Below, piece after piece: positions 8,434 through 16,210 of a stretch of 48,490 nt of DNA. Origin of the DNA: Opitutaceae bacterium (GTDB lineage Bacteria > Verrucomicrobiota > Verrucomicrobiia > Opitutales > Opitutaceae); the NCBI GenBank assembly GCA_030648295.1, contig JAUSID010000170.1, forward strand, positions 1-48,490, given 5' to 3'. Within the stretch, counting starts at the first letter, position 1. Every line of letters starts with the position of its first letter. Below the pieces are notes generated by a model, which did no database searches, had not been told where the DNA came from, and saw only the letters and a program-made list of their open reading frames with translations. The position numbers and the translations under genes were made by a program.

Positions 8434-10371
8434 TTGAAAAGCAAATCCTCCTGGTCTGCCGCCCAGTCCGAAGAACACTACGGCTTCAAGCGCTGGGGCT
8501 CCGGCCACATCTCGGTTGACGACGAGGGCTTCGTAAATGTGCAGCCGCTCACCGACGACCGTGGCATCCGCGTGCTCGATGTGGTGAACGAGGCGCTCGG
8601 CATGGGGCTGAAGGCGCCGATGGTGATTCGCTTCCAGGATTTGCTGCGGCACCGCGTCAACCAGCTCAACCAGATGTTCGCCCAGGCGATCAAGGATGAG
8701 GGATACAAGGGCGAATATCGCGGCGTGTTTCCGATCAAGGTCAACCAGCTGCGCGAGGTGGTCGACGAGATCGTGGCGGCGGGCAAGGACTACAACTTCG
8801 GACTCGAGGCCGGCTCGAAGCCCGAACTCATGATCGCGCTGGCGATGCACGAGGGCTCCCAGCGGCTGATCATCTGCAACGGCTACAAGGACCACGATTA
8901 CATCCGGCTGGCGCTGCTCGGCCGCAAACTGGGCAAAAAGATCATCATCGTCGTCGAGCAACTGGCGGAACTCGACGACATCATCCGGCTCTCGGTCGAA
9001 ACCGGCGTGAAGCCGATGATCGGGTTTCGCGCCAAGCTCCAGACCCGCGGCGAGGGCAAGTGGGCGACGTCGACCGGCGACAACGCGAAGTTCGGCCTCA
9101 ACACCGCCGAAATTCTTTTCGCGATCGAAAAACTGCGCGCCGCCAAGCTCACGCAGTCGCTGCGGCTGGTGCACTTCCACATTGGTTCGCAGGTGCCGAA
9201 CATTCTCACGATCAAGAATGCGGTCGTCGAGGCGTCGCGATTCTATTGCCAGCTGGCGAAGATGGGATTCCCGATGGGGTACCTCGACGTCGGTGGCGGG
9301 CTCGGCATGGACTACGACGGCTCCCGCACGAACTTCGAGTCGTCGATGAATTACTCGATGGAGGAATACGCCCGCGACGTCGTGTTCAATATCCGCGAAG
9401 TGTGCACCGCCTCGGGCGTCGCCGTGCCGGACATCGTGAGCGAATCGGGCCGCGCCATCGTCGCGCCGCATTCGCTGCTCGTGGTCGAGGTGTTCGAACG
9501 GATCAACAAGCGCGAGTCGCTCGGCCAGCAGCACCAGCCGAAGGAAAAGCACAAGGTGGTCGAGGATCTCGAGGGCATGCTTCGCAACAAGGGCAAGCTC
9601 GGCCGGCTCGAGCGGTTCCACGACGCGCTCCAGAAAAAGGAGGAGGCGTTCTCGTTGTTCAATCTGGGGTACCTCGATCTCGAGAACCGGGCCGCGGCGG
9701 AATCGCTCTTCTGGCAAATCTGCGAGCAAATCGCGAAGGAAGGCCGGAAGAGCGGCTACCAGCCCGAGGAGTTGCACGAACTCGATCGGCTGCTCGCCGA
9801 CCAATACGTGTGCAACTTTTCCGTGTTCCAGTCACTGCTCGACCACTGGGCGCTGAAGCAGCTGTTCCCGGTCGCGCCGCTGCACCGGCTGAACGAGAAG
9901 CCGACCGTCAACGCCATCCTCGTCGACATCACGTGCGACTCGGACGGCAAGATCGCGTCGTTCATCGATCTGCAGGACGTGAAGGACTACATCACGCTGC
10001 ACCCGTTGAACAACAAGCCGTACTACCTGGGCATCTTCCTTACGGGCGCATATCAGGACATCATGGGCGACCTGCACAACCTGTTCGGTCGTGTGAACGA
10101 GGTACATGTGTTCCTCGAAGACGACGAGCCGAACGGGTTCTACATCGAGGAGGCGCTGAGCGGCAGCCGGATCGCGGATGTGATCGAAGGCGTGCAATAC
10201 CAGCAGGAGGATCTTTGCCGGAAGATGAAGGCGCAAATCGACGCCGCGACTCGGCGCGACCAGGTGAAACCCCGCGAAGGGGTCCGGCTCCTGGAACTCT
10301 ACGAGAGCCAGATGCTCAACAAGACGTACCTGAACATCGAGCCGAAGAGTCCGCGCGGGAAAAAGAAGTAG
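8434..10371 (+). CDS. speA: biosynthetic arginine decarboxylase SpeA
   Basis: A 645-residue PLP enzyme of the alanine-racemase fold (type III) that converts arginine to agmatine for polyamine synthesis. FPIKVNQ places the PLP lysine at K102. FHIGSQVPN and DVGGGLGMDYDG are the barrel's cofactor-binding loops. LVDITCDSDGKI in the C-terminal domain carries the conserved catalytic Cys. Length is close to the E. coli enzyme. The start is a TTG at 8434; the following sequence SAAQSEEHYGFKRWGSGHISVD is typical of the family's N-terminus, and no ATG occurs in frame before residue 57. The stop is TAG. A nested repeat element starts about 25 bases after the stop. Confidence 0.95.
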   Translation: MKSKSSWSAAQSEEHYGFKRWGSGHISVDDEGFVNVQPLTDDRGIRVLDVVNEALGMGLKAPMVIRFQDLLRHRVNQLNQMFAQAIKDEGYKGEYRGVFPIKVNQLREVVDEIVAAGKDYNFGLEAGSKPELMIALAMHEGSQRLIICNGYKDHDYIRLALLGRKLGKKIIIVVEQLAELDDIIRLSVETGVKPMIGFRAKLQTRGEGKWATSTGDNAKFGLNTAEILFAIEKLRAAKLTQSLRLVHFHIGSQVPNILTIKNAVVEASRFYCQLAKMGFPMGYLDVGGGLGMDYDGSRTNFESSMNYSMEEYARDVVFNIREVCTASGVAVPDIVSESGRAIVAPHSLLVVEVFERINKRESLGQQHQPKEKHKVVEDLEGMLRNKGKLGRLERFHDALQKKEEAFSLFNLGYLDLENRAAAESLFWQICEQIAKEGRKSGYQPEELHELDRLLADQYVCNFSVFQSLLDHWALKQLFPVAPLHRLNEKPTVNAILVDITCDSDGKIASFIDLQDVKDYITLHPLNNKPYYLGIFLTGAYQDIMGDLHNLFGRVNEVHVFLEDDEPNGFYIEEALSGSRIADVIEGVQYQQEDLCRKMKAQIDAATRRDQVKPREGVRLLELYESQMLNKTYLNIEPKSPRGKKK

Positions 10372-10396
10372 TCCTGGAAGCGCGGGCGTTTGTCTG

Positions 10397-10645
10397 ATTT
10401 CGGATTGCGGATTTCGGATTGCCCGGGAGCGCGGGCGTCTCGCCCGCATGGATTGGAACTGGCGCGGCCTTCCGCCACGAATCCTCGATGACTAGTCTTG
10501 GCCCTGCTCCCTGCTCCCGCTCCTGCTCCTGCTCCGCGGCGCATCACGCCGGCTGCGGGCGGGACGCCCGCGCTCCCAGGGGAACAACGCCGTACGAGTC
10601 GTCGTGGTTTGCCGAATCCGCAATCCGCAATCCGAAATCCGAAAT
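10397..10645. repeat. nested inverted repeat: heptamer arms, REP arms, CTGCTCC core
   Basis: The 297-bp gap between convergent speA and the TPR gene is filled by three layers. Outer arms are ATTKCGG heptamers: four units at 10397-10422 and inverted units at 10612-10645. The middle layer is a 23-bp REP-like sequence (GGGAGCGCGGGCGTCTCGCC and onward) at 10425-10447, with an inverted copy at 10555-10577. The centre has a CTGCTCC heptamer array at about 10504-10535. All layers are imperfect but clear. The structure may also serve as a terminator for both genes. Confidence 0.8.
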
Positions 10646-10668
10646 CGACCGACGCCCGCGCCCCCAAG

Positions 10669-12702
10669 CTACGGCGCCGCCTCCATCCGCTCCAGTGCCC
10701 GCTGCGCCGAGACCATATCCGGCCGCAGCCGCAGCGCCTGCTGCAACGCGGCGATCGCCTCATCGCGGCGGCCGGGCAGCCGGCCCAGTGCCAGCCCGAG
10801 GTTTGCCCATGCCTCGGCGAGTTTTGGATCGAGTTCGACGGCACGCCGGTAATGTCCAATCGCCGCGCCCAGTCCGGCCGGCGTCTGCACCAGCAGGTTC
10901 GCGAGGTTCGCGTGCGCCTGCGCGTGGTTCGGGTTCAAACGCAACGCCGTCTCGAAGTGTTTCCGCGCCTCTGCTCCGCGCCCGACAGCAGCGAGCCCGA
11001 ACGCGAGATTGGCGTGCGCCGTCGCATCATTCGGACCAAGCCGCAACGCCTCCGCGTATTCACCCACCGCCTCGTTCGCGCGGCCGGGCAGCCGCATCAG
11101 GACATTCGCAAGATTCTTGTGCGCGTCCGCATAATCCGGTTTCAGCCGAATCGCCTTCTGGAGCGCCCGCACCGCGTCCTCCTCGCGCCCGGGCATCTGC
11201 ATGAGAACCACCGCCACGTTGTTGCGCACATACGGCGAAGCGGGTTGGAATTTGACCGCCCTTTGAAAGTGAGCGAGCGCCTCGGACAGCGCCCCCTCGC
11301 TCAGAAAGATCAGCCCGAGGTTGTTGTGCACCGGCGGATAATCCGGATCCAGCCGCAGCGCCCGCTCGAACTCCGAACGCGCCGCCCGTGGGTCACCGGC
11401 CGTCCACAAGGCATCGCCGAGATAACTTCGCGCACGTACATTTTGCGGCCGCTTCACGACCGTATCAGCCCATAGGATGCGGACGTCGCGGTAATCGCGG
11501 TTCCGGCACACGGTCAGCGCCGTGAACGCCATGACCAGCAGCGCCACGCCGAGGATCGCCCGGCCATACAGCGCGCGGCGGCCGGCGCACACCGCCAGCG
11601 CAATCACTGCCGCCGCCGGCAGGTAAAGCCGGTTCTCCGCCATCGGCTGATGCGTCACGGGCACCACGCTCGACGTCGGCGCGAGCGCGAGGAAAAATGC
11701 CAGCGCCGCAAAACCGGCCGGCGGGGTGCGGCGCCACAGCCGGACGACCGCTACGCCCGTCAGCGTGAGCAGGACAATATACGGCCACGCTTGCGCGATG
11801 CCGGTGAGCGCGATCTCCGGCCCGTGGTCGAACACCAGCGGGTGCGGCCAGAACGTGAGCTTCAGGTAGGAAACGACCACGCGGCACTGCGTGAGCAGGT
11901 GGATCCAAAGATCGATTGTCTCCGAATACCCGATACCGCGGCTCGTCACCCGCGTACTCCACATCAGCCCCGCGAGCACCAGCCAGGAGCCCGCCAGCGC
12001 GGCGTAGTATCCGACGCGCCGACCGAGCGCATCACGAATCCGGCCGGCAAAAAACGCGCGGTCATACAGCAGCACCAGTACGGGCGCGACGACCATGGTT
12101 TCCTTCGTCATCATGCCCGCGGCGCAGGCGGCCACCGACACCCAACGCCATCCGGCCTGCCCGCCGCCGCCACTCCGCGCGAACGCATAGAGCATGAGCA
12201 GAAGAAAGAAACCCATCATCACTTCGGCGCGCTGGGACAGGTACGTGACACTCGCGGTGTGCACCGGATGCACGGTCCAGATCAGCGCAATCGTCGCGGC
12301 CACTGCATCCGCTGATTCGATCCACGGGCCGGCCTGCGCCCGCAGCGTCCGGCGTACGAGTCCGAACAACAGCCACGCGCAACCGATATGAAGCGCGAGA
12401 TTGACGAGGTGGTATCCAATGACGCTGCGGCCGCCGAGCGCGTAGTTGAAAGCAAATGACAGGTTGAGCAACGGGCGGCCGGCGGTCGGCACGTCGTTGG
12501 GCGGGGAAAAGACCGCGCCGAGATTCCGCAGATTCTCGATCGAACGGTTTTCGGTAATCGCCGCCGCGTCATCCAGCACGAGCGGGACGAAAAACGAATT
12601 GTGGTACGCCACGACCGCGAACGCCGCGATCACGAATGCGGCCAACCCCGTCGTTCGCCGTGACCACGGTCGAAGAATGGGATTGCCCGGTGAAACGTCC
12701 AC
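10669..12702 (-). CDS. polytopic membrane protein with C-terminal TPR repeats
   Basis: 677 residues. The first ~400 are polytopic, with roughly ten hydrophobic segments, starting GLAAFVIAAFAVVAYHNSFF and then FFVPLVLDDAAAIT. An early DD between membrane helix 1 and the next is typical of GT-C glycosyltransferases and of TMTC-like proteins. Residues ~415-677 hold about seven tetratricopeptide repeats of the form AHANLAxxLxxxGRxxEAxxHxxxALRLxP. This architecture is common in Verrucomicrobia and Planctomycetes as uncharacterised TPR proteins; a glycosyl-transfer role is inference. The start is GTG at 12702, as no nearby ATG precedes the first helix. It converges with speA across the nested repeat. 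Confidence 0.85.
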   Translation of the reverse strand: MDVSPGNPILRPWSRRTTGLAAFVIAAFAVVAYHNSFFVPLVLDDAAAITENRSIENLRNLGAVFSPPNDVPTAGRPLLNLSFAFNYALGGRSVIGYHLVNLALHIGCAWLLFGLVRRTLRAQAGPWIESADAVAATIALIWTVHPVHTASVTYLSQRAEVMMGFFLLLMLYAFARSGGGGQAGWRWVSVAACAAGMMTKETMVVAPVLVLLYDRAFFAGRIRDALGRRVGYYAALAGSWLVLAGLMWSTRVTSRGIGYSETIDLWIHLLTQCRVVVSYLKLTFWPHPLVFDHGPEIALTGIAQAWPYIVLLTLTGVAVVRLWRRTPPAGFAALAFFLALAPTSSVVPVTHQPMAENRLYLPAAAVIALAVCAGRRALYGRAILGVALLVMAFTALTVCRNRDYRDVRILWADTVVKRPQNVRARSYLGDALWTAGDPRAARSEFERALRLDPDYPPVHNNLGLIFLSEGALSEALAHFQRAVKFQPASPYVRNNVAVVLMQMPGREEDAVRALQKAIRLKPDYADAHKNLANVLMRLPGRANEAVGEYAEALRLGPNDATAHANLAFGLAAVGRGAEARKHFETALRLNPNHAQAHANLANLLVQTPAGLGAAIGHYRRAVELDPKLAEAWANLGLALGRLPGRRDEAIAALQQALRLRPDMVSAQRALERMEAAP

Positions 12703-12768
12703 GCGGCGGATAGCAGAACAAACCCAGCCGGGACGCGAAGCATGTTTTCAATGCGATCGCAGAACCAG

Positions 12769-13056
12769 AACCGCGAATGAACGCGAATCTCAGCCGGAAC
12801 AATTCAGTTCAACCGCGAATAGACGCCAATTCACGCGAATGGAGCGGACATCTTTTGGGAGCATGGAAACGATCAACCAAACGGTGACCATGATTTCACT
12901 TGGGCAATCCTCCCCGTTGTCCTCTGGAATTTGCGTCCATTCGCGTTCATTCGCGGTTATCCACTGAATCGATCCGGCTCAGAGGAAGGCATCCTGCTCG
13001 CGGAGTCTTCGCCCCAAGCTTGGTCTCATTCGCGTCCATTCGCGTTCATTCGCGGT
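12769..13056. repeat. 10-bp repeat arms (CATTCGCGTT family), inverted
   Basis: Units of ten bases built on ATTCGCGTYC occur in four places. Two groups near 12769-12788 and 12822-12840 read as AACCGCGAAT or ACGCGAAT. Two groups near 12930-12961 and 13027-13056 read as the inverse, GCGTCCATTC-GCGTTCATTC-GCGGT. The left and right groups therefore form inverted arms around a ~90-bp unique centre. Confidence 0.75.
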
Positions 13057-13124
13057 GAACGGATTGAATCGCCTTGGCGGTTGCGCCACAGAACGTGCTC
13101 GCGCCCGCGGCGGACCCACGGCAG

Positions 13125-13129
13125 AGGAG
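13125..13129 (+). promoter_or_regulatory. strong Shine-Dalgarno that fixes a GTG start
   Basis: AGGAG at 13125-13129 lies 8 bases before a GTG at 13138. An ATG at 13131 is out of frame with the hydrolase. Most other genes here lack such a clear site, so this one decides the start. Confidence 0.75.
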
Positions 13130-13137
13130 AATGCGCC

Positions 13138-14289
13138 GTGCCCCGCTCTCTTTTCACCGCGTTAATCGCGCTGGTCATCGTCGCCAGCAGCCAGGCGCAG
13201 GTGCGCGTTACGCCGAAAGCAGCGAAAGGCGGCATCACGTACGGCGAACCGTGGGCAAACGTGCCCGCGGCCTTCCGCGAATCCATTCGGTTTCCAACCT
13301 GGCCCGTCCCGACCGATCTGGCGGCCTGGCAATCGCGCGAGCGCGCGCGGACCCGCGCCACCCTGCTCTCGTTGCTCGGGGAAATGCCGCCACGGCCGCA
13401 ACCGCTCCCGGCCACGGTCAAGGGCCGGGAGGAGCGTGGCGACTACGCGGTCGAGCGGATCGAGTTTTTCAACGGCGTCGACATGCAGGTGCCCGGGATC
13501 GTGCTGGTGCCGAAAAACGCGCGCCGCGCGCCGGCGATCATCGTGATGCACACGTGGAGCGGCACGAAGGAGGACTTGCTGCTCAACGCCCACAACTTCG
13601 AACACGTCGGCACGCAACTGGTACGGCAGGGATATGTTGTCGCCGCGATCGATGGTTATTTTCACGGCGAGCGACTCGGGAAGGGACCAAACGACACGAC
13701 GGATCCGAAGGTGACGCCAAGCCAGATCAAGCAGCGGCAGCAGCAAAGCCTGTACGGACTGAACGTCTGGCTCGGCCGCACGCTGTGGGGCATGATGGTG
13801 CGCGATCAGCAGTGCCTGCTCGATTACCTGCAATCGCGCTCCGACGTGGATCCGGAAAAAATCGGTGCGACGGGCATGTCGCTCGGCAACACCACGGGTT
13901 GGTGGCTCGCCGCGATCGACGAACGCGTGAAGGCAGTCGTGGGCGTCGCCTGTTTCACGCGGATCGAACAATTGGTCCAGCACGGGCAGGTCCAGGCGCA
14001 CGGCCTGTATTATTTCGTGCCGAACATGCTGAAACATTTCGACACCGAGGCGGTGTTCGCCGTCGTCGCGCCGCGGCCGATGCTCCAGCTGAATGGCGAT
14101 GGTGACTCGACGTGTCCGCCGGACGGCATCGAAGTCCTCGAGCAGAAAATCGGCGCGGTGTATCGGCTGCACGGCCAGCCGGATAATTTTCGCAGCGTGA
14201 TTTATCTCCGCACCGGCCACGAATACCTGCCGGAAATGAAGGCGGAAATGGTCCAGTGGTTTCTGCGTCACCTGCCGCCGAAGCGGTGA
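13138..14289 (+). CDS. exported alpha/beta hydrolase (acetylxylan-esterase/DLH-like)
   Basis: 383 residues from a GTG preceded by a strong ribosome site. The N-terminus PRSLFTALIALVIVASSQAQ is a Sec signal peptide with a cut near SQAQ. The fold follows the alpha/beta hydrolase order: strand and oxyanion region RAPAIIVMHTWSGTKED, then GYVVAAIDGYFHGER, nucleophile elbow GMSLG with Ser at about 248, acid Asp at about 323 (LNGDGDST), and His at about 361 (TGHEYLP). It resembles dienelactone-hydrolase/acetylxylan-esterase proteins used to de-esterify polysaccharides; the substrate is not known. The longer frame from 12931 is rejected because it starts in repeat DNA. Confidence 0.85.
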   Translation: MPRSLFTALIALVIVASSQAQVRVTPKAAKGGITYGEPWANVPAAFRESIRFPTWPVPTDLAAWQSRERARTRATLLSLLGEMPPRPQPLPATVKGREERGDYAVERIEFFNGVDMQVPGIVLVPKNARRAPAIIVMHTWSGTKEDLLLNAHNFEHVGTQLVRQGYVVAAIDGYFHGERLGKGPNDTTDPKVTPSQIKQRQQQSLYGLNVWLGRTLWGMMVRDQQCLLDYLQSRSDVDPEKIGATGMSLGNTTGWWLAAIDERVKAVVGVACFTRIEQLVQHGQVQAHGLYYFVPNMLKHFDTEAVFAVVAPRPMLQLNGDGDSTCPPDGIEVLEQKIGAVYRLHGQPDNFRSVIYLRTGHEYLPEMKAEMVQWFLRHLPPKR

Positions 14290-14298
14290 TGGGGCGGG

Positions 14299-14443
14299 AA
14301 GTGGCTGCGGCTTCCAGCGTGAGCTTTGATAGTGGAAAATTTCGCGAACGCCGCTTCCCCGGGAGCGCGGGCATCTTGCCCGCCATGATTGCTTGTGCGG
14401 GCGGGACGCCCGCGCTCCCAGGAGCTGGAAGCCGCAGCCACTT
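14299..14443. repeat. 145-bp palindromic element with perfect 20-bp ends
   Basis: The sequence at 14299-14318 (AAGTGGCTGCGGCTTCCAGC) recurs as its exact reverse complement at 14424-14443. Inside, the same 23-bp REP-like motif found after speA occurs at 14361-14383 and inverted at 14397-14419, with three mismatches. It starts about 10 bases after the hydrolase stop and could form a long cruciform or RNA hairpin that ends transcription. Confidence 0.8.
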
Positions 14444-14556
14444 GGGCAGCTGATTCGCGCCCATCCGTGTGATTCGCGGGCAATGGATTGCTTTAACCTC
14501 GCTCCGTTCGTGGCTTCTCGAAAATGGCGATCTTCGCATTTGCCTTCCGCCGCCAA

Positions 14557-14574
14557 AGTGTTCACGTGAACACT
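14557..14574. promoter_or_regulatory. LexA operator (SOS box) abutting lexA
   Basis: AGTGTTCACGTGAACACT is an 18-bp perfect palindrome ending one base before the lexA ATG. Its core TGTTC-ACGT-GAACA matches the TGTTC-N4-GAACA form I recall for LexA of Verrucomicrobia, not the E. coli CTGT-N8-ACAG box. Its place against the start codon fits autorepression. I found no second copy by eye before imuA or imuB. Confidence 0.85.
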
Positions 14575-15192
14575 ATGAGCGAACCTCTCACCGAACGTCA
14601 GCAGCAGGTGCTCGATTTCATTCACGGGTACCACCGGCAGCACGGCGTCGCGCCTTCGCTGCGCGAAATCCAGGCCCACTTCGGACTCGCCAGCCCGTTT
14701 GGCATCCAGCGGCACGTCAACGCGCTGACGGAAAAGGGCGCGCTCCGGCGGCTCGATGGCAAGGCGCGGGGGCTGCTGCCCCAGTCGCATCCCCGACGCG
14801 GCGCGCTGGCGGAGATTCCGCTCTACGGCACCATTCCCGCCGGCCTGCCGGTCGAGGCCGAACAGGAGCCGGACAGCTATATCTCGGTGGACACGGTCTC
14901 GCTGGGCGTGCGGCCGAACACGAAACTTTTCGCACTGCGCGTCCGCGGCGACTCGATGATCAACGCGAGCATCCTCGACGGCGACACGGTCTTCCTGACG
15001 CCGCGCGAGCCGCGGCCGCACGACATTGTGGCCGCGTTGATCGATGGTGAATCGACCCTCAAACGCTTTCTGGTGCAGCGCGGCCGGGCCTTCCTGCGCG
15101 CCGAGAATCCCCGCTATGCCGATCTATTGCCCGCCAGCGAACTCATCATCCAGGGCGTGATGATCGGGCTGCTGCGGGTGCAGACAAATTAA
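14575..15192 (+). CDS. lexA: SOS repressor LexA
   Basis: 205 residues: transcriptional repressor and self-cleaving serine protease triggered by RecA filaments. The N-terminal winged helix covers 1-65 (LTERQQQVLDFIHGYHRQHGVAPSLREIQ; recognition region SPFGIQRHVNALTEKG). The cleavage site is Ala89-Gly90 in GTIPAGLP. The catalytic Ser is S127 in RGDSM and the Lys is K163 in STLKRF. I chose the ATG at 14575 because it follows the operator directly; the open frame from 14524 would run through the operator. It is followed by imuA and imuB on the same strand, separated by repeat arrays. Confidence 0.97.
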   Translation: MSEPLTERQQQVLDFIHGYHRQHGVAPSLREIQAHFGLASPFGIQRHVNALTEKGALRRLDGKARGLLPQSHPRRGALAEIPLYGTIPAGLPVEAEQEPDSYISVDTVSLGVRPNTKLFALRVRGDSMINASILDGDTVFLTPREPRPHDIVAALIDGESTLKRFLVQRGRAFLRAENPRYADLLPASELIIQGVMIGLLRVQTN

Positions 15193-15197
15193 CTCTA

Positions 15198-15317
15198 GAA
15201 GTCAGATGTCAGACGTCAGAGGTCAGCTCCAAGTATGAATCCAGAGCCCACCACCGATTGCTGTCTTTCGCCGTCTGACCTCCGTCCTCTGACATCTGAT
15301 ATCTGGCTTCTGACCTC
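15198..15317. repeat. heptamer inverted arms (GANGTCA) between lexA and imuA
   Basis: The left arm has four direct units of GANGTCA at 15198-15225. The right arm has six inverted units (TGACNTC-like, two degenerate) at 15276-15317. They start six bases after the lexA stop and end eight bases before the imuA ATG, so the element takes up nearly the whole gap. The 50-bp loop between the arms shows no feature. Confidence 0.85.
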
Positions 15318-15325
15318 TGCTCGAA

Positions 15326-15973
15326 ATGACAGCCGCGCCCGAAAAGCTCGCGGCGCTCCGGCATCTTCTCGCCGAGCGCTTTCCCACCGTGCCCCGCACG
15401 GCGGGCCGCGTGCTGCCCACGGGAATTGCGGCGGTTGACGAGGTGACTGGCGGAATCCCGCTCAGCGCGATCACCGAGCTCGTCTGTGCCGCGCCGAGTT
15501 GCGGCAGCCAGTTGTTTTTGAGCCAGCTCCTTGCTACTGCCCGCGCGGTCCGCACGCGTGTCGCGCTGATCGACAGCACTGACTCCTTCGATCCCGGCTC
15601 GTTCGCCGAGGACTTGCTGGCCCACCTCGTGTGGGTGCGCTGCGTCGGCACGGCCCAGGCCCTCCAAGCGGCGGATTTGCTGACGCGCGACGCCAACCTC
15701 GGGCTGGTCGTGCTCGATTTGCGCCGCGCGCCACTGGCGGAATTGCGCCGCGCGCCCGCGACGCAGTGGTACCGGCTGCAACGCGCCGTCGAGCCGAGCG
15801 ACCTCGCCTTTGTGGTCGAAACGCCGCGCGCTTGCGTACCCAGCGCGCAACTACGGCTTGCGCTCGACACGCCGCATCAACCCACCGCGCTCGATCGACC
15901 ACGCATAAATCTCGTCGTCAATCTCAAGCCGACTCTGCAACGCCAGCGGCTCCAGGCCAGCGCCGGCGGCTGA
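15326..15973 (+). CDS. imuA: ImuA-like RecA-fold SOS mutagenesis protein
   Basis: 215 residues similar in layout to ImuA/SulA-like proteins, RecA relatives that work with ImuB (and usually DnaE2) in damage-induced mutagenesis. Recognisable parts are the early region RVLPTGIAAVDEVTGGIPLSAITELV, a P-loop position that reads APSCGSQ instead of GxxxxGKT, the strand TRVALIDSTDSFDP, and NLGLVVLDLRRAPL at the Walker B position. The P-loop lacks its lysine, so ATP binding is probably lost or weak. The call rests partly on its place between lexA and imuB. No LexA box precedes it; transcription from the lexA promoter is likely. Confidence 0.8.
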   Translation: MTAAPEKLAALRHLLAERFPTVPRTAGRVLPTGIAAVDEVTGGIPLSAITELVCAAPSCGSQLFLSQLLATARAVRTRVALIDSTDSFDPGSFAEDLLAHLVWVRCVGTAQALQAADLLTRDANLGLVVLDLRRAPLAELRRAPATQWYRLQRAVEPSDLAFVVETPRACVPSAQLRLALDTPHQPTALDRPRINLVVNLKPTLQRQRLQASAGG

Positions 15974-15986
15974 CGGCGGCGGCTCC

Positions 15987-16210
15987 GCCGCCGGTTTCGG
16001 GTTCTGAGTTCTGGGTTTTGGGTTCCCAGACCAAGACTCGAAACCAAGTCAGAACCGGCCGGCTCGAAACCGAATCCGAAATACATAACGAAAACCCGAC
16101 TGTAGGGCGTCAGCTTGCTGACGCCGCAACTCGAAACGCGAAACCAACTCAAAACCCAAAACGCAGAACCCAGAACTCAAAACCCAGAACCCAGAACCCA
16201 AAACCGACCC
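15987..16210. repeat. heptamer inverted arms (TTCTGGG/CCCAGAA) between imuA and imuB
   Basis: The left arm, from about 15990 to 16025, has units of TTCTGGG, with variants such as TTTTGGG. The right arm, from about 16140 to 16205, has inverted units CCCAGAA or CCCAAAA and runs up to the imuB start. Between them are looser GAAACC-type units and a separate hairpin at 16106-16125. The right arm is open in the imuB frame and would add about 32 repeat-coded residues if an earlier start were used. Confidence 0.8.
16106..16125. repeat. REP-like hairpin GGCGTCAG-CTTG-CTGACGCC
   Basis: A perfect 8-bp stem with a 4-base loop, preceded by TAG. It sits in the centre of the heptamer arms between imuA and imuB. 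It has the form of a REP unit; a role in attenuating imuB expression is possible but not shown. Confidence 0.6.

Larger units (their letters stand above)
12703..13137. other. 435-bp divergent gap with a 10-bp repeat family
   Basis: This lies between two divergent genes and holds the repeat listed separately. The open plus-strand frame upstream of the hydrolase (from 12931) is an artefact of the repeat, which reads RPFAFIRG twice. No other gene is seen. Confidence 0.6.

Noticed and set aside
12931-13137. N-terminal extension of the alpha/beta hydrolase
   Set aside because: It is coded by the 10-bp repeat (RPFAFIRG twice) and lies before a signal peptide with its own strong ribosome site.
16115-16210. 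N-terminal extension of ImuB
   Set aside because: It is coded by the CCCAGAA repeat arm; the Y-family homology starts at the ATG at 16211.
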